Source: an uncultured Victivallales bacterium (GTDB taxonomy: Bacteria; Verrucomicrobiota; Lentisphaeria; Victivallales; UBA1829). From it: a stretch of DNA of 34,448 nucleotides. The notes below the pieces were generated by a model. It did no database searches. It saw only the letters and a list, made by a program, of their open reading frames with translations, and was not told the origin of the DNA. Location: assembly GCA_934661375.1 (NCBI GenBank), contig CAKUJH010000035.1:1-34448 (forward strand), in the 5' to 3' direction. Positions within the stretch are counted from its first letter, which is position 1; the number at the start of each line of letters is the position of its first letter. Below, piece after piece: positions 25,376-33,822 of this stretch. The position numbers and the translations under genes were made by a program.

Positions 25376-25407
25376 GTGAACGCAAACAGTCGGCAGAGAT
25401 TCTGTTA

Positions 25408-27621
25408 TCAGGCCTGAACTTCCTCGCCGGCAGTGTTTTTGCGCAGCAGCCGGGAAAGCTGCGGAATGGAATACGGTTTCTTGACAAAATCAGTGATTCC
25501 CAGTTCCCGCAGCCGGTCGGCGTCTTCGTCCGATTCCGAATTGACCATCACGATAGCCCTGGCATCGGGATCCATCTGCTTCAGGTTCGACACAATGTCC
25601 GTATTGCGGAAATAGCCCGTGTTGATGTTCACCAGCACACACTGGATCGCACGGGTATTGGTGTTCATGTCATTGGCATAAATATCCAGAGCTCCGAACC
25701 CGTTGTCGGTCTCTATCACGGTGTATCCGAATTTTTCCAGCAGTTTCCGGGTGATTTTGCGCATGAAAATATCATCGTTGACAAACAGGACCGTTCCCTG
25801 TCCGTACTCGATCAGGGAATCGTCCGCATTCAGATTTGCGCTGACCGCCGTTTCCGCGCTGTCTGCACCGCCGGGCAGTTCCGGAATGTAAATCTTGAAC
25901 ACCGAACCGCGGCCGACACTGGAGTTGACGTCCATGAAGCCGTTCAATTCGTTGATGACGTTGATCGCCACGCTCAGACCCAGCCCCTTATGAATATCCG
26001 GATTCTTGGTCGTGAAGAACGGATCATAAATACTCGGCTGGACATCCTGCGGAATGCCTACGCCGTTATCCGAAATCAGCACCACCCAGTACGGCGGTTC
26101 CTTGACAGCATGACGGAAACGCATGATTTTGTCGCAGACAATCTTGTCGCCGGCAATCTTTTCCACGGAAACGGAAATGATTCCGCCTTCCTGTCCTTTC
26201 GGCCGCATTTCCGTAATAGCTTCCGCCGCATTGTTCATCAGACAGAAAAAGGTACGGGACAATGCAATGGGATCCGCCAGGATCCAGGATTTCGACTCGT
26301 TCAGCGAAACCTCGATATTGATGCAGGACGGGAATGTTTTCAGACAAACCCGCAGAGCGTACATGACCATTTCGTTCAGGTCGATCTGGATTTTGTTCAA
26401 AGCACCGGTATGCAGAGTGGAAGCATATTTCTGCGGCACCATGCTGATCTGGGCAAGGGAGTTGTTCAAGTATGCCGTATAAGGCGTCATTTCTTCTGCA
26501 AGTCCATGACTGGCAGCCATTTCATTCAACGCACGCAGGGTTTCTCCCGCCTGAGCGTTGAGCGATGCGGAATCTTTCACCACGTCTTCCATGCCCGTGC
26601 AGACCAACTGCGTACAGCGTTCGCGGATATGATGTTCTTCTTCTGTGGTGAACGAGGTTACGTCATCCATTTTAATCAGCAGTTCCGTCAGTTCCTTCTT
26701 GCCGCTGGCGGAAACCATCGGCACGCAGAGGATATCGACAATACGCGTCGGACCCTTGTTGACGTGCATCCGTTCGTGATACTTGTACTGCCGTTTCAAT
26801 GAATAGAAAACCGTGTCGAAAAACGCCTTGAACTGCTGAAAAACCGGGGTCAGCTCATAAATGTTTTTCCCGACCGCTTCGGATTCCTGCAATTCAAAAT
26901 AACGGACGGCGTTGCCGTTCCAGGACTGAATGACGCCGCTGTTGTTGATCGTAATCAGGATGGAGTCCAGCCCCTGCATGACCGCATGGAAGTTGGCATT
27001 CACCATGTTCAGTTTGTTTTCCTTGGCCTTGAAATTGTGTTCGTTGACAAACACCACAAAGAAAATTCCGCCGAATGCAATGCAGTTGCCGATCAGCAGA
27101 ACCGTATAGATGAAACCGATGAATCCGGTTTCATTCTTGATCAGCTGACTGCGTTCTTCTTCCGAAGCATCCAGTTTGGCAATGGCGTTGCCGACTTCAC
27201 GCTGACAGACTGCCAGAGCCTGCTTCTTTTCCTCCCGGTTCTGTCTGGAATAGGCTTCCCGCGCGGTTTTCTCGAATTTGTCCAGGTTCGGATCCAGATT
27301 CAGTTTCGGCTGAATCTTTTTCAGGCGCATCGCGCTTTTCTGGGCTTTTTCCAGATGGGTGTAAACGGCGTCTTTCAAATCCTTGTCCTGCCGCTTCTCT
27401 ATAATGTCGCTGAGATTGTCGCTGGCTTCCTGAAATTCCGCACGGAACTGTTTGGAAAGCGTCCCCAGGCTGGCATAGGCATCCCCCATGCCGGCAATGA
27501 CGCGGTAGGCGTATATGTTCATCGCGGTAATCAGCACAAAAACGATTCCCACCATGATATACAGCACGGTCATATTGATGAAAGAATTTTTCACTTTCAT
27601 GAACTTCAATATATTCATCAT
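25408..27621 (-). CDS. Membrane hybrid sensor kinase-like protein with degenerate phospho-sites
   Basis: 737 residues. TM1 at about 14-38; an extracytoplasmic helical region at 42-165 (four-helix-bundle-like, charged); TM2 at 167-193; a PAS domain at about 205-322; a helical dimerisation-like region at 325-410; an HATPase domain with N box LMNNAAEAI (461-469), G1 DNGVGIP (518-524) and G2 GLGLSVA (546-552); and a receiver at 610-728. The ATP-binding part looks intact. However, no H-box (His followed by Glu/Asp and Asn-Pro) is visible between PAS and HATPase. In the receiver, the phospho-acceptor position reads LVNIN, so Asn665 replaces Asp, although Asp616/Asp617 and Lys715 remain. It may be a pseudokinase or regulatory ATP-binding protein. 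AGGAGG precedes two adjacent ATGs; 27618 has the better spacing. It lies upstream of hrpA on the same strand. Confidence 0.85.
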   Translation of the reverse strand: MMNILKFMKVKNSFINMTVLYIMVGIVFVLITAMNIYAYRVIAGMGDAYASLGTLSKQFRAEFQEASDNLSDIIEKRQDKDLKDAVYTHLEKAQKSAMRLKKIQPKLNLDPNLDKFEKTAREAYSRQNREEKKQALAVCQREVGNAIAKLDASEEERSQLIKNETGFIGFIYTVLLIGNCIAFGGIFFVVFVNEHNFKAKENKLNMVNANFHAVMQGLDSILITINNSGVIQSWNGNAVRYFELQESEAVGKNIYELTPVFQQFKAFFDTVFYSLKRQYKYHERMHVNKGPTRIVDILCVPMVSASGKKELTELLIKMDDVTSFTTEEEHHIRERCTQLVCTGMEDVVKDSASLNAQAGETLRALNEMAASHGLAEEMTPYTAYLNNSLAQISMVPQKYASTLHTGALNKIQIDLNEMVMYALRVCLKTFPSCINIEVSLNESKSWILADPIALSRTFFCLMNNAAEAITEMRPKGQEGGIISVSVEKIAGDKIVCDKIMRFRHAVKEPPYWVVLISDNGVGIPQDVQPSIYDPFFTTKNPDIHKGLGLSVAINVINELNGFMDVNSSVGRGSVFKIYIPELPGGADSAETAVSANLNADDSLIEYGQGTVLFVNDDIFMRKITRKLLEKFGYTVIETDNGFGALDIYANDMNTNTRAIQCVLVNINTGYFRNTDIVSNLKQMDPDARAIVMVNSESDEDADRLRELGITDFVKKPYSIPQLSRLLRKNTAGEEVQA

Positions 27622-27671
27622 TTCCTCCTGACACGAAATACAGAAATAAAAAAACGATATGGCATTATTAT

Positions 27672-27700
27672 AATATAGTTTAGCAAATGATTTTTTGCAA
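27672..27700 (-). promoter_or_regulatory. Promoter of the hybrid kinase gene
   Basis: On the minus strand, TTGCAA (27695-27700), a 17-base spacer and TATATT (27672-27677). An inverted repeat GCAAA-N6-TTTGC (27683-27698) spans the spacer and -35 and could be an operator. AGGAGG lies just before the start codon. Confidence 0.55.
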
Positions 27701-27770
27701 ATCGCAAAACCGGAAAAAACTGCGGATATTGACGTTTATGTCTGCTGTTGGCGCAAAAACGCCGGAAAGA

Positions 27771-27796
27771 GGGAAATGCACATGGCGGCATTTCCC
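27771..27796 (-). terminator. Terminator-like hairpin after the second LacI module
   Basis: GGGAAATGC and GCATTTCCC are perfect 9-bp arms around an 8-base loop, 11 bases past the stop codon of the TIM-barrel gene. The downstream T run is broken, with a second small hairpin (27750-27763) and TTTTT beyond it. Likely marks the end of this operon. Confidence 0.6.
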
Positions 27797-27807
27797 CCTC
27801 GGACGGT

Positions 27808-29670
27808 TTATTCTGCAGGTTTCAGAACCCGTTCAGGAGACGCAAACAGCAGCGGCATCCGTTCCCCGGGAAGATGAATTATGAAATCCTGGGTGTAGTA
27901 TCCGGACAGCGGAGGATTCGGTTTCGCGAAATCCACCTGGGTCATGCCCGAAAGTGAATCAATGCGGTAACTCTGTTTCCCCGCATAAACCTGCGGTTTT
28001 CCCGCATTGAGCGACAGACTGAATGCCTGCCGTTCGCTGCTGTCAACCGTCATCACCCGCGCCGTGGTGTAAAAACGCACCGGAGCACTGAAGAAATACA
28101 CTCCGCCGCGGGCGTCAAACGCAAAATACGGATTGAACACCTGAACACTGTACCATGCCTGTCCGTCGTTGCCGCCGGTAACCACCAACGCATACATTCC
28201 GGTATAAGGCGCACGAACCGTGAACGTTTCCTCCCCGGACGGGCTGATTGCCTCATTCCGCAGCACTTTCTTTTCCCGGTCCAGCACGGCATACTGAAGA
28301 GACAACGGACGGTTCTGACCGGCGAGGTGGCGCAGTTTGACCTTGATTTCCTTGCCGGCTTCCGCGTAAATCAGCAGTGTGCGCTGATCCCGGAGAACGA
28401 ATTCCTGCTGTCCGCTTCCGAGATCTCCATTGCCCGACGGAACCAGTTCCGGAATGGTCAGTCTGCTGTAATTCAACGGCGGAACCAATGCTTTCACCGC
28501 GACGAACGGAATGCGGGTTGCCTGTCCCAGCGTTTTTTCCCGGATATCCATGGCGACCGCCTGATTGGCGGTGCGGTACGCCGCAAAATACTTTTCTGCG
28601 GTTTCTCCCGCAGGAAGCGCATAGGAACTGGGCAGGGGCAGACCTGCCACCATCGCCATCGTCCAGTTGGAATAGCCGTCCGTCCTGACCGCCGCGTGGT
28701 AGACGTTGGACGCCAGCTGCGCCGTGGAATAGCTGTTGATGCGGAACCACGGCACGTACAGATTGTGCGGATTTTTCCGCTTGACGGCATCGCGGGCGGC
28801 AAGCACCTGCGGATTGAAACCTTCGCCGTTGTACATGCTCCAGTCATCAATGACAGCCGGCGCACTGGCGGTTCCGAGCAGGCGGATGAAGGCGTCCGAC
28901 ATCCAGCCGTGAGTGGCGGGCATGACCCCGAGGCTCAGCTGCGGATTGATGGCGTGCAGTTCCGTTTCCAGCCGCCGGACAACTTTGTCGAATTCCCCCA
29001 TGAACCAGCCGGAGTAAACTTTCATCGCATCTTTCTTCTTCAGCAGTGGAACCCGTTCCGCAGCAGGTGTTTCCGCTGGAAAGTCCGGATGAGACGCCGC
29101 AAAAAGCCGCCATGCGCGATCATCGTACGAAATGCCGGTATTGGAAATGGTTTCAATATCGAATTTCAATGCACCGATGGGATATTTTCTGCTGAGTTCC
29201 GCAAAGGTGAAGGCGTGACGGAAAGTTTCTTTCCAGACTTCATAATCGATCAGGGAAAAAGTGTTGCTGTGCGCTGTGCCGTTTTCGTCCACGAAGGAAG
29301 GCAGTTTCCGGTGTTCCGGCCAGTCGGGAATACGGTTTCCGCTGTAATGTTCCGGATAAAGATAAATCTGGAACCACAAACCGTTGGCGGCAGCCCGGTG
29401 CGCCAGATCGGCAATGTCTGCTTCATATTTCATCACATCCATCCGGCGCGTCTGATTCTGCTGTATTTTCAGTTCCACCGAAGTGAAACCTGCCTCTTTC
29501 ATCTTCGTGAAATACAGCTTTTCCATTTCCGCAGCTTTATGCTGTCCGAGGAAAAAGCCGGAATATCCGCTGAGAATCCGTTCCGGACGCGGCATTTCTT
29601 CACCGCCGACAACCGATCCCGACAGCAGCAGTGCCGCACAAACAGTTCCCATAAACAATTTCATCTCCAT
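27808..29670 (-). CDS. Secreted TIM-barrel-like protein, probable glycoside hydrolase of unknown specificity
   Basis: 620 residues. A signal peptide spans about 1-22 (LFMGTVCAALLLSGSVVG). Residues 30-400 alternate helices and strands in a barrel-like order: GYSGFFLG, FTSVELKIQ, LWFQIYLYPEH, IGALKFDIETIS (166-175), LSLGVMPATHGW and VIDDWSMYNGEG. Asp171 and Glu173, and the Asp pair in IDDW, are candidate catalytic acids. The last 200 residues look beta-rich, perhaps a binding domain. I do not recognise the family with certainty. Starts at 29670 or 29664; AAAGGA suits either. It is the last gene of the second LacI module, 23 bases after the pseudopilin and followed by a hairpin. Inference: an exported enzyme or binding protein for the glycan sensed by the LacI regulator. 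Confidence 0.8.
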   Translation of the reverse strand: MEMKLFMGTVCAALLLSGSVVGGEEMPRPERILSGYSGFFLGQHKAAEMEKLYFTKMKEAGFTSVELKIQQNQTRRMDVMKYEADIADLAHRAAANGLWFQIYLYPEHYSGNRIPDWPEHRKLPSFVDENGTAHSNTFSLIDYEVWKETFRHAFTFAELSRKYPIGALKFDIETISNTGISYDDRAWRLFAASHPDFPAETPAAERVPLLKKKDAMKVYSGWFMGEFDKVVRRLETELHAINPQLSLGVMPATHGWMSDAFIRLLGTASAPAVIDDWSMYNGEGFNPQVLAARDAVKRKNPHNLYVPWFRINSYSTAQLASNVYHAAVRTDGYSNWTMAMVAGLPLPSSYALPAGETAEKYFAAYRTANQAVAMDIREKTLGQATRIPFVAVKALVPPLNYSRLTIPELVPSGNGDLGSGQQEFVLRDQRTLLIYAEAGKEIKVKLRHLAGQNRPLSLQYAVLDREKKVLRNEAISPSGEETFTVRAPYTGMYALVVTGGNDGQAWYSVQVFNPYFAFDARGGVYFFSAPVRFYTTARVMTVDSSERQAFSLSLNAGKPQVYAGKQSYRIDSLSGMTQVDFAKPNPPLSGYYTQDFIIHLPGERMPLLFASPERVLKPAE

Positions 29671-29693
29671 TCATCCTTTCTTTCTGTATATGC

Positions 29694-30458
29694 TCAGTTG
29701 AACAGGTCCGCCAGACGGGTGTCAATCCCGTAATAAAAATCATACCATCCCGGAACTGCGACGGCGGCAGCATGTCCGTCCAGATACAACACATTGGAAC
29801 TCAATGACGAACCTTTCCCATGGCGTCCGAACCCGTTGATGAATTTCATCGACCCGGATGTCCCCCCGTAGGGTTCCACATAATCTTTGTTGTAGACAGG
29901 AAAGAACAGGTTTGCACTGGAGGCGACGATGTTGTTGCCGATATTCAGATCCGCGGTCTGGCTGACGAAGGAAGGCCGGCGGCAGCGTTCCATTTTCCGG
30001 TAAACCGTACCGTAGGGCGGCGCACCCGGATCCCCCAGATGCGAATTGCGCCCGAATCCGTATTGCAGATTTCCGTCGGCGTCCTTGAACGTGTAGCTGG
30101 GACAAGTCAGTTTCGCAAAAACGGCTTCCGGCAGATAAAGCCCCAGGCAGTACTTCGTGTTCCAGTGGGTCCATGTCCAGCTGCTTCCATACGCAATAAT
30201 CACGCGGGCGGGCATGACAACATGGTAGTCATGGGTATAAAATGCGTTCACCTGTCCAATCTGTTTCAGATTGCTGATGCAGGAAGCTTTCCGTGCGGAC
30301 TCCCTTGCCTGGTTCAATGCCGGCAGCAGCATTCCCGCCAGAATCGCGATGATCGCTATCACCACGAGGAGTTCGATAAGTGTAAATGCGCCGGGTTTTC
30401 GTTTCAGACGGGTAAAACCCGCCGCCGAGTGGTTCTTCATTTGGGTTTTCTTTTCCAT
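29694..30458 (-). CDS. Type II secretion-like pseudopilin with prepilin N-terminus
   Basis: 254 residues. A basic 24-residue leader is followed by FTLIELLVVIAIIAILAGM (25-43); the conserved Glu is residue 29, and Ala rather than Gly precedes the cleavage point. NQARESARKASCISNLKQIGQ continues the helix as in the 753-1526 protein. The globular part has a GRHGKG...VLYLDGHAAAV stretch that corresponds to the HNGG...FADGH motif of the other pseudopilin. It lies 33 bases after the GH42-like gene and 23 before the secreted TIM-barrel gene. Role inferred as for the first: export, surface display or assembly linked to neighbouring secreted proteins. Confidence 0.9.
   Translation of the reverse strand: MEKKTQMKNHSAAGFTRLKRKPGAFTLIELLVVIAIIAILAGMLLPALNQARESARKASCISNLKQIGQVNAFYTHDYHVVMPARVIIAYGSSWTWTHWNTKYCLGLYLPEAVFAKLTCPSYTFKDADGNLQYGFGRNSHLGDPGAPPYGTVYRKMERCRRPSFVSQTADLNIGNNIVASSANLFFPVYNKDYVEPYGGTSGSMKFINGFGRHGKGSSLSSNVLYLDGHAAAVAVPGWYDFYYGIDTRLADLFN
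30312..30387 (-). repeat. 76-bp segment shared with the first pseudopilin gene
   Basis: Partner of 1359-1434: 73 of 76 bases identical, covering the prepilin cleavage region and hydrophobic helix. Confidence 0.85.
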
Positions 30459-30491
30459 AAGCCGATTTCTCCTTCCGTTTTCCTAAGTGAT

Positions 30492-32537
30492 TCAAGGTAA
30501 TATTTCCAACAGAACCGTCTGCCCTTTGCGCATGGGAATGACCACCCGGCCGTTCTCCGCACAAAGAGTTTCGTCTGTAATGATATTCCGCAAACCCGGT
30601 CCGGACACTAGGACCGCCACCGGACCGTCGCAGTCCGCCCGGACCACCAGCGTTTCCCCCGCGCCGTAACAGACCGCCGTGCCGTCAATCCGGAAACGGA
30701 TTCCGATTTTTTTCAGCAGTGAATGCAGCAATTCTTTCGGAAGAGCCGGGAAACTGCACCAGAGATCGAAGCGTTTCCCATCCTCTTTCAGCAGACAGCC
30801 GGGCAGTCCCGTGGATTCGACCAGCCCCAGAACTTCGCCGCCGGAACCGGTCAGCACCGGCGCATACACCGCTTCCGAATCCTCCACCGGAGCAAGTGCG
30901 AACGGCGTTTCCACGCCTTCCAGCAGCGGGTGTCCATACATGGTTACGGCATTGGAGCCGGTCACGCCGGACAGCGGCTGCAGCTCAAAACCCGTCAGCA
31001 GACGCGAACCGGAAAAATCAATTTTTTCCGGCTGGACAGTTCCCGCCGGACCGAACCAGACCGCAGACGCCTGATGTTTTTCCAGAAAAGAACGGATGCG
31101 GCGGCTTTCTTCCGGCGTTGACAGAAACTTGTCGCGGAAAATATAAAGTTTATAAGCCGGTTCGGAAAAGAAATCATCCATGGTGATGGTATCGAACACG
31201 GTTCCGCAGCGCGGCAGATCGCCGCACAGAAAACGCAGAAAACTGCGGTAATATCCGACGCTTCCCTCTGTGCAGCAGACACTTGCCGGGTCTATGACCA
31301 CGGCGATCTCCGCCCGGGCCGGCATTTTGCGCGGTCTGGCGTAATACCAGGCAAGCGGACGGATCAGCGCCCGGATTTCCGGGTCCCGGAACCAGTGTCT
31401 GCCGAAATCATACAGCCAGAAGCAGCCGGAACCGACTGACAGATTGTATCCAACCTCGAAAAGGAACTGGTCCGGACAATCTTCTCTGGACGGCGCAAAG
31501 CGATCCGTTACCCATTCCGTGCGGACATCACATTCCGCAATCAGCAGTTTCCGCCGGGCTGCGGAATGTTCGGGCATCTGCAGATAGAGTCCGCGTTTCC
31601 GTTCCTGATAACCGTTCGGAGTGGAAACAAAGTCCAGCTCCGGCATTTCAGCCAGCCGCAGTTTCTGAGCAGCCATCGGCAGCTGATGCAGCTGATAAGC
31701 GGAAGAACCCGTATTCATCAGATAAAGTCCGAAACATCCCGTTTGCAGCTGCGGGTCAACCGCTTTCACCGCGCGGCAGAAACAGCGGACGGCGTTCAGC
31801 TGTTCCTCCGCCAGACAGTCATAATAATCCAGCACTCTCTGGAAAAATGCCGGAGAACGCAGTATGCCGTTTTCCGTACGCATCCGCTCCACTTTTGAAG
31901 GCGGCAGAGCAGCATGAAATTCCGGACGGTCCCCGTAGCGCGTGATCAGGAATTTCCGGAAAGCATCAACCATCGGACGGGAAAAATCCCCGTTGCCGAA
32001 CTGTCCGTTCGTGTAACTGCCGAACAATCCCCATTCTCCGCAGGTTCCGTATGCCGGCTGAATGCCGTAAACGTGATTTCTGCCATACTTTTTCAGCAGG
32101 TGCGCCGTATAATTTCTCAAGGCTTCCGCGGCATCGTGCTGCCAGAGCCGGGAGGCGACGGAAGGATTGCGGACCGAATGATACATCTTGTTTTCATACT
32201 GCCAGAACGGATGATCGGTCGTATGGAATGCCGCGACACGGGGTGCCGGACCGTCAAATTTCAGCAGTTCCTCTTCATGAAGGGCATCCCACCAGTCCGG
32301 CGTTGCCAGGAACACCCGCGGCAGCAGTTGAGCTTCCGGCGCCAGGGCGAAAATTTCATCCGTGAGCTCATCCAGCAAGGTAAAATCGAAACTGCCGTCT
32401 TCACGCCAGGCTACGGTCAGCGGGCAAAGATATGAAACCCCGCGGACTCCGTCTTCATAAATCTCCCGCAACGCCTGCCGCCAGGGATGATTGTCATAAG
32501 GATCCAGCGTGTAAATCAATGGGGGCTGCTGTGCCAT
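30492..32537 (-). CDS. GH42-like glycoside hydrolase (beta-galactosidase-like)
   Basis: 681 residues from the ATG at 32537. An ATG two codons earlier directly abuts the AAAGG ribosome site, so the second is preferred. The N-terminal two-thirds looks like a clan GH-A TIM barrel. YGIQPAYGTCGEWG places a Glu (about 168) where the acid/base of GH42 lies, and LLIAECDVRTEW (Glu near 335) fits the nucleophile strand. ELDFVSTPNGYQE also recalls GH42. A second domain (about 400-560, IAVVIDPASV...LYIFRDKFLSTPEESRRI) resembles the glutamine-amidotransferase-like trimerisation domain of GH42, then a small beta domain closes. No signal peptide: cytoplasmic. It is the enzyme of the second LacI module, 31 bases after lacI. 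Substrate is unproven; it could be a novel branch. Confidence 0.78.
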   Translation of the reverse strand: MAQQPPLIYTLDPYDNHPWRQALREIYEDGVRGVSYLCPLTVAWREDGSFDFTLLDELTDEIFALAPEAQLLPRVFLATPDWWDALHEEELLKFDGPAPRVAAFHTTDHPFWQYENKMYHSVRNPSVASRLWQHDAAEALRNYTAHLLKKYGRNHVYGIQPAYGTCGEWGLFGSYTNGQFGNGDFSRPMVDAFRKFLITRYGDRPEFHAALPPSKVERMRTENGILRSPAFFQRVLDYYDCLAEEQLNAVRCFCRAVKAVDPQLQTGCFGLYLMNTGSSAYQLHQLPMAAQKLRLAEMPELDFVSTPNGYQERKRGLYLQMPEHSAARRKLLIAECDVRTEWVTDRFAPSREDCPDQFLFEVGYNLSVGSGCFWLYDFGRHWFRDPEIRALIRPLAWYYARPRKMPARAEIAVVIDPASVCCTEGSVGYYRSFLRFLCGDLPRCGTVFDTITMDDFFSEPAYKLYIFRDKFLSTPEESRRIRSFLEKHQASAVWFGPAGTVQPEKIDFSGSRLLTGFELQPLSGVTGSNAVTMYGHPLLEGVETPFALAPVEDSEAVYAPVLTGSGGEVLGLVESTGLPGCLLKEDGKRFDLWCSFPALPKELLHSLLKKIGIRFRIDGTAVCYGAGETLVVRADCDGPVAVLVSGPGLRNIITDETLCAENGRVVIPMRKGQTVLLEILP

Positions 32538-32568
32538 TTTCATCCTTTCCGTTCGTTTGGCATATCCT

Positions 32569-33576
32569 TCAGCGGAATATCATTTCCGGCAAATACAGGA
32601 TTCTCCGTTTCTCCGTTTCGCCGGACAACATGAAATCCACCACGTAATCCAGCCGCAGATCCGCCGTGCTGACCGGACACAGGGATACTTTCCCCGCAGG
32701 AGAATTTCCGAAACCACAGACAAATGCACCGTCCGCATCTCCAGTCGGACAATGATGTTCCAGCAGGGCAGCCTGAACCCCGACGGCCTCGTGATCCGAC
32801 ATGCAGATCCAGCCGACAGGCGCTGTCAAACGGGGAATGACCGAACCCGCGGCGCGCCGTGCCGTCTCCCTTGCCCGCAGCAGACAGTCCTCCTGCAGAT
32901 GCGCCAGGTCTTCGATCGGCAGAAAGTATTTTTCCGGTTCCAACCCAAGACCAGACAGCGTTTCCCGGCAATACAGATTGAAATGATGTTCGGACATGAC
33001 GCAGAAAAAGTGCATCTTCCGTTTCTGGAAATGCTGAAAGAATATTCGGTAAGCGGCAATGCAGTCCACTTGCAGATTGCGGTTCGCAGGCAGCTCATCC
33101 AGCCCGGAATCAATCACGGAATTGTAACAGGATATCCATAAATCGGATTCCTTCAAAAAGCGGCAGAGGTTCTGGATCCCGACCGGAGAACCCAGAAAAA
33201 AGAAATCACGGCAGCCGCGGTTGATCAGATTCCGGATCTTGGCAAGATTCTCCTGTTCGGTATAATCCATCACCACGGTATAAGCGCTGCGCCCCTGTTT
33301 TTCCAGACTTTCCAGCAGTTTCATGGAAAGCAGCAGATTGCTTTCAATGAAGTAGGTCCGCCGCTGGGAGAATATGATGGCGGCTGTTCCCGAATCCCGC
33401 CCGGTCATGATTTTGAACCCTACATTCGGAATATACCCCAGACGTTCCGCCGTTTCGCGAACCATCCGGCAGGTTTCTTCAGAACAGAAATTTTTCTTGC
33501 CGCTGAGAATTTCTGAAATCGTGGATACCGCAAGACCGGTCTGTTCCGATAATTTTTTCAATGTTACCCGTGCCAT
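32569..33576 (-). CDS. LacI-family transcriptional regulator
   Basis: 335 residues. HTH at about 4-25 (TLKKLSEQTGLAVSTISEIL), then LGYIP at 46-50. The hinge is of normal length but reads NVGFKIM instead of the usual A-R-x-L pattern. The sensor domain (AAIIFSQRR... to the end) is divergent, with many Cys and Tyr residues. GGAGAG lies 5 bases before the ATG. It heads the operon lacI, GH42-like, pseudopilin, TIM-barrel protein, with gaps of 31, 33 and 23 bases. Its promoter carries a perfect palindrome at the predicted start, so autoregulation of the whole unit is likely. Ligand probably a sugar from the glycan handled by the operon. Confidence 0.93.
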   Translation of the reverse strand: MARVTLKKLSEQTGLAVSTISEILSGKKNFCSEETCRMVRETAERLGYIPNVGFKIMTGRDSGTAAIIFSQRRTYFIESNLLLSMKLLESLEKQGRSAYTVVMDYTEQENLAKIRNLINRGCRDFFFLGSPVGIQNLCRFLKESDLWISCYNSVIDSGLDELPANRNLQVDCIAAYRIFFQHFQKRKMHFFCVMSEHHFNLYCRETLSGLGLEPEKYFLPIEDLAHLQEDCLLRARETARRAAGSVIPRLTAPVGWICMSDHEAVGVQAALLEHHCPTGDADGAFVCGFGNSPAGKVSLCPVSTADLRLDYVVDFMLSGETEKRRILYLPEMIFR

Positions 33577-33606
33577 GAATTCTCTCCGTCAAAAGCCGTT
33601 TTTACC

Positions 33607-33624
33607 ATGCGAAATATTTCGCAT
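33607..33624. promoter_or_regulatory. Palindromic operator of the second lacI operon
   Basis: ATGCGAAATATTTCGCAT is a perfect 18-bp palindrome just downstream of the -10 box, covering the predicted transcription start. It has a GAAA core in each half, as in the first lacI operator, and a central TA, not CG. Confidence 0.72.
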
Positions 33625-33631
33625 ATATCAT

Positions 33632-33659
33632 ATTATAATCAAAAATGCCGTTTTGTCAA
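33632..33659 (-). promoter_or_regulatory. Sigma-70 promoter of the second lacI operon
   Basis: TTGACA (33654-33659) and TATAAT (33632-33637) on the minus strand, 16-base spacer. The block TTTCAGGGGTTGACAAAA (33651-33668) is identical to that of the first lacI promoter at 4198-4215, and a T tract lies upstream in both. Confidence 0.85.
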
Positions 33660-33692
33660 CCCCTGAAAATAAAAAAACGGCAAAAAATCAGG

Positions 33693-33713
33693 ACCACCGG
33701 CTGAGCCGGTGGT
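33693..33713. repeat. Right-end subterminal hairpin of the IS
   Basis: ACCACCGGC, a TGA loop and GCCGGTGGT form a perfect 9-bp stem. Such hairpins are recognised by the Y1 transposase as single-stranded DNA. Confidence 0.8.
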
Positions 33714-33721
33714 TTGCACCA

Positions 33722-33816
33722 GCCCTATAAGGGCATATTACCGGCAGGGCCCCTCTAAGGGGCTCTGAATGGTTCCGCCACACGCACCCCGGTTTCAGCG
33801 GCTACTCACAAGTAGC
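33722..33816 (-). other. Structured untranslated region between tnpA and the right end
   Basis: Three more perfect hairpins are packed between the tnpA stop and the terminal hairpin: GCTACT/AGTAGC (33801-33816), GCCCCT/AGGGGC (33749-33763) and GCCCT/AGGGC (33722-33734). If transcribed from the tnpA side they would give a compact folded RNA. This is more structure than a simple IS end needs; it resembles in layout the omega-RNA region at the 3' end of tnpB elements, but there is no tnpB. Confidence 0.5.
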
Positions 33817-33822
33817 CCGCGT

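Noticed and set aside
22025..25417. Two long plus-strand frames (505 and 623 codons)
   Set aside because: Both are antisense to hrpA, which has a full set of helicase motifs.
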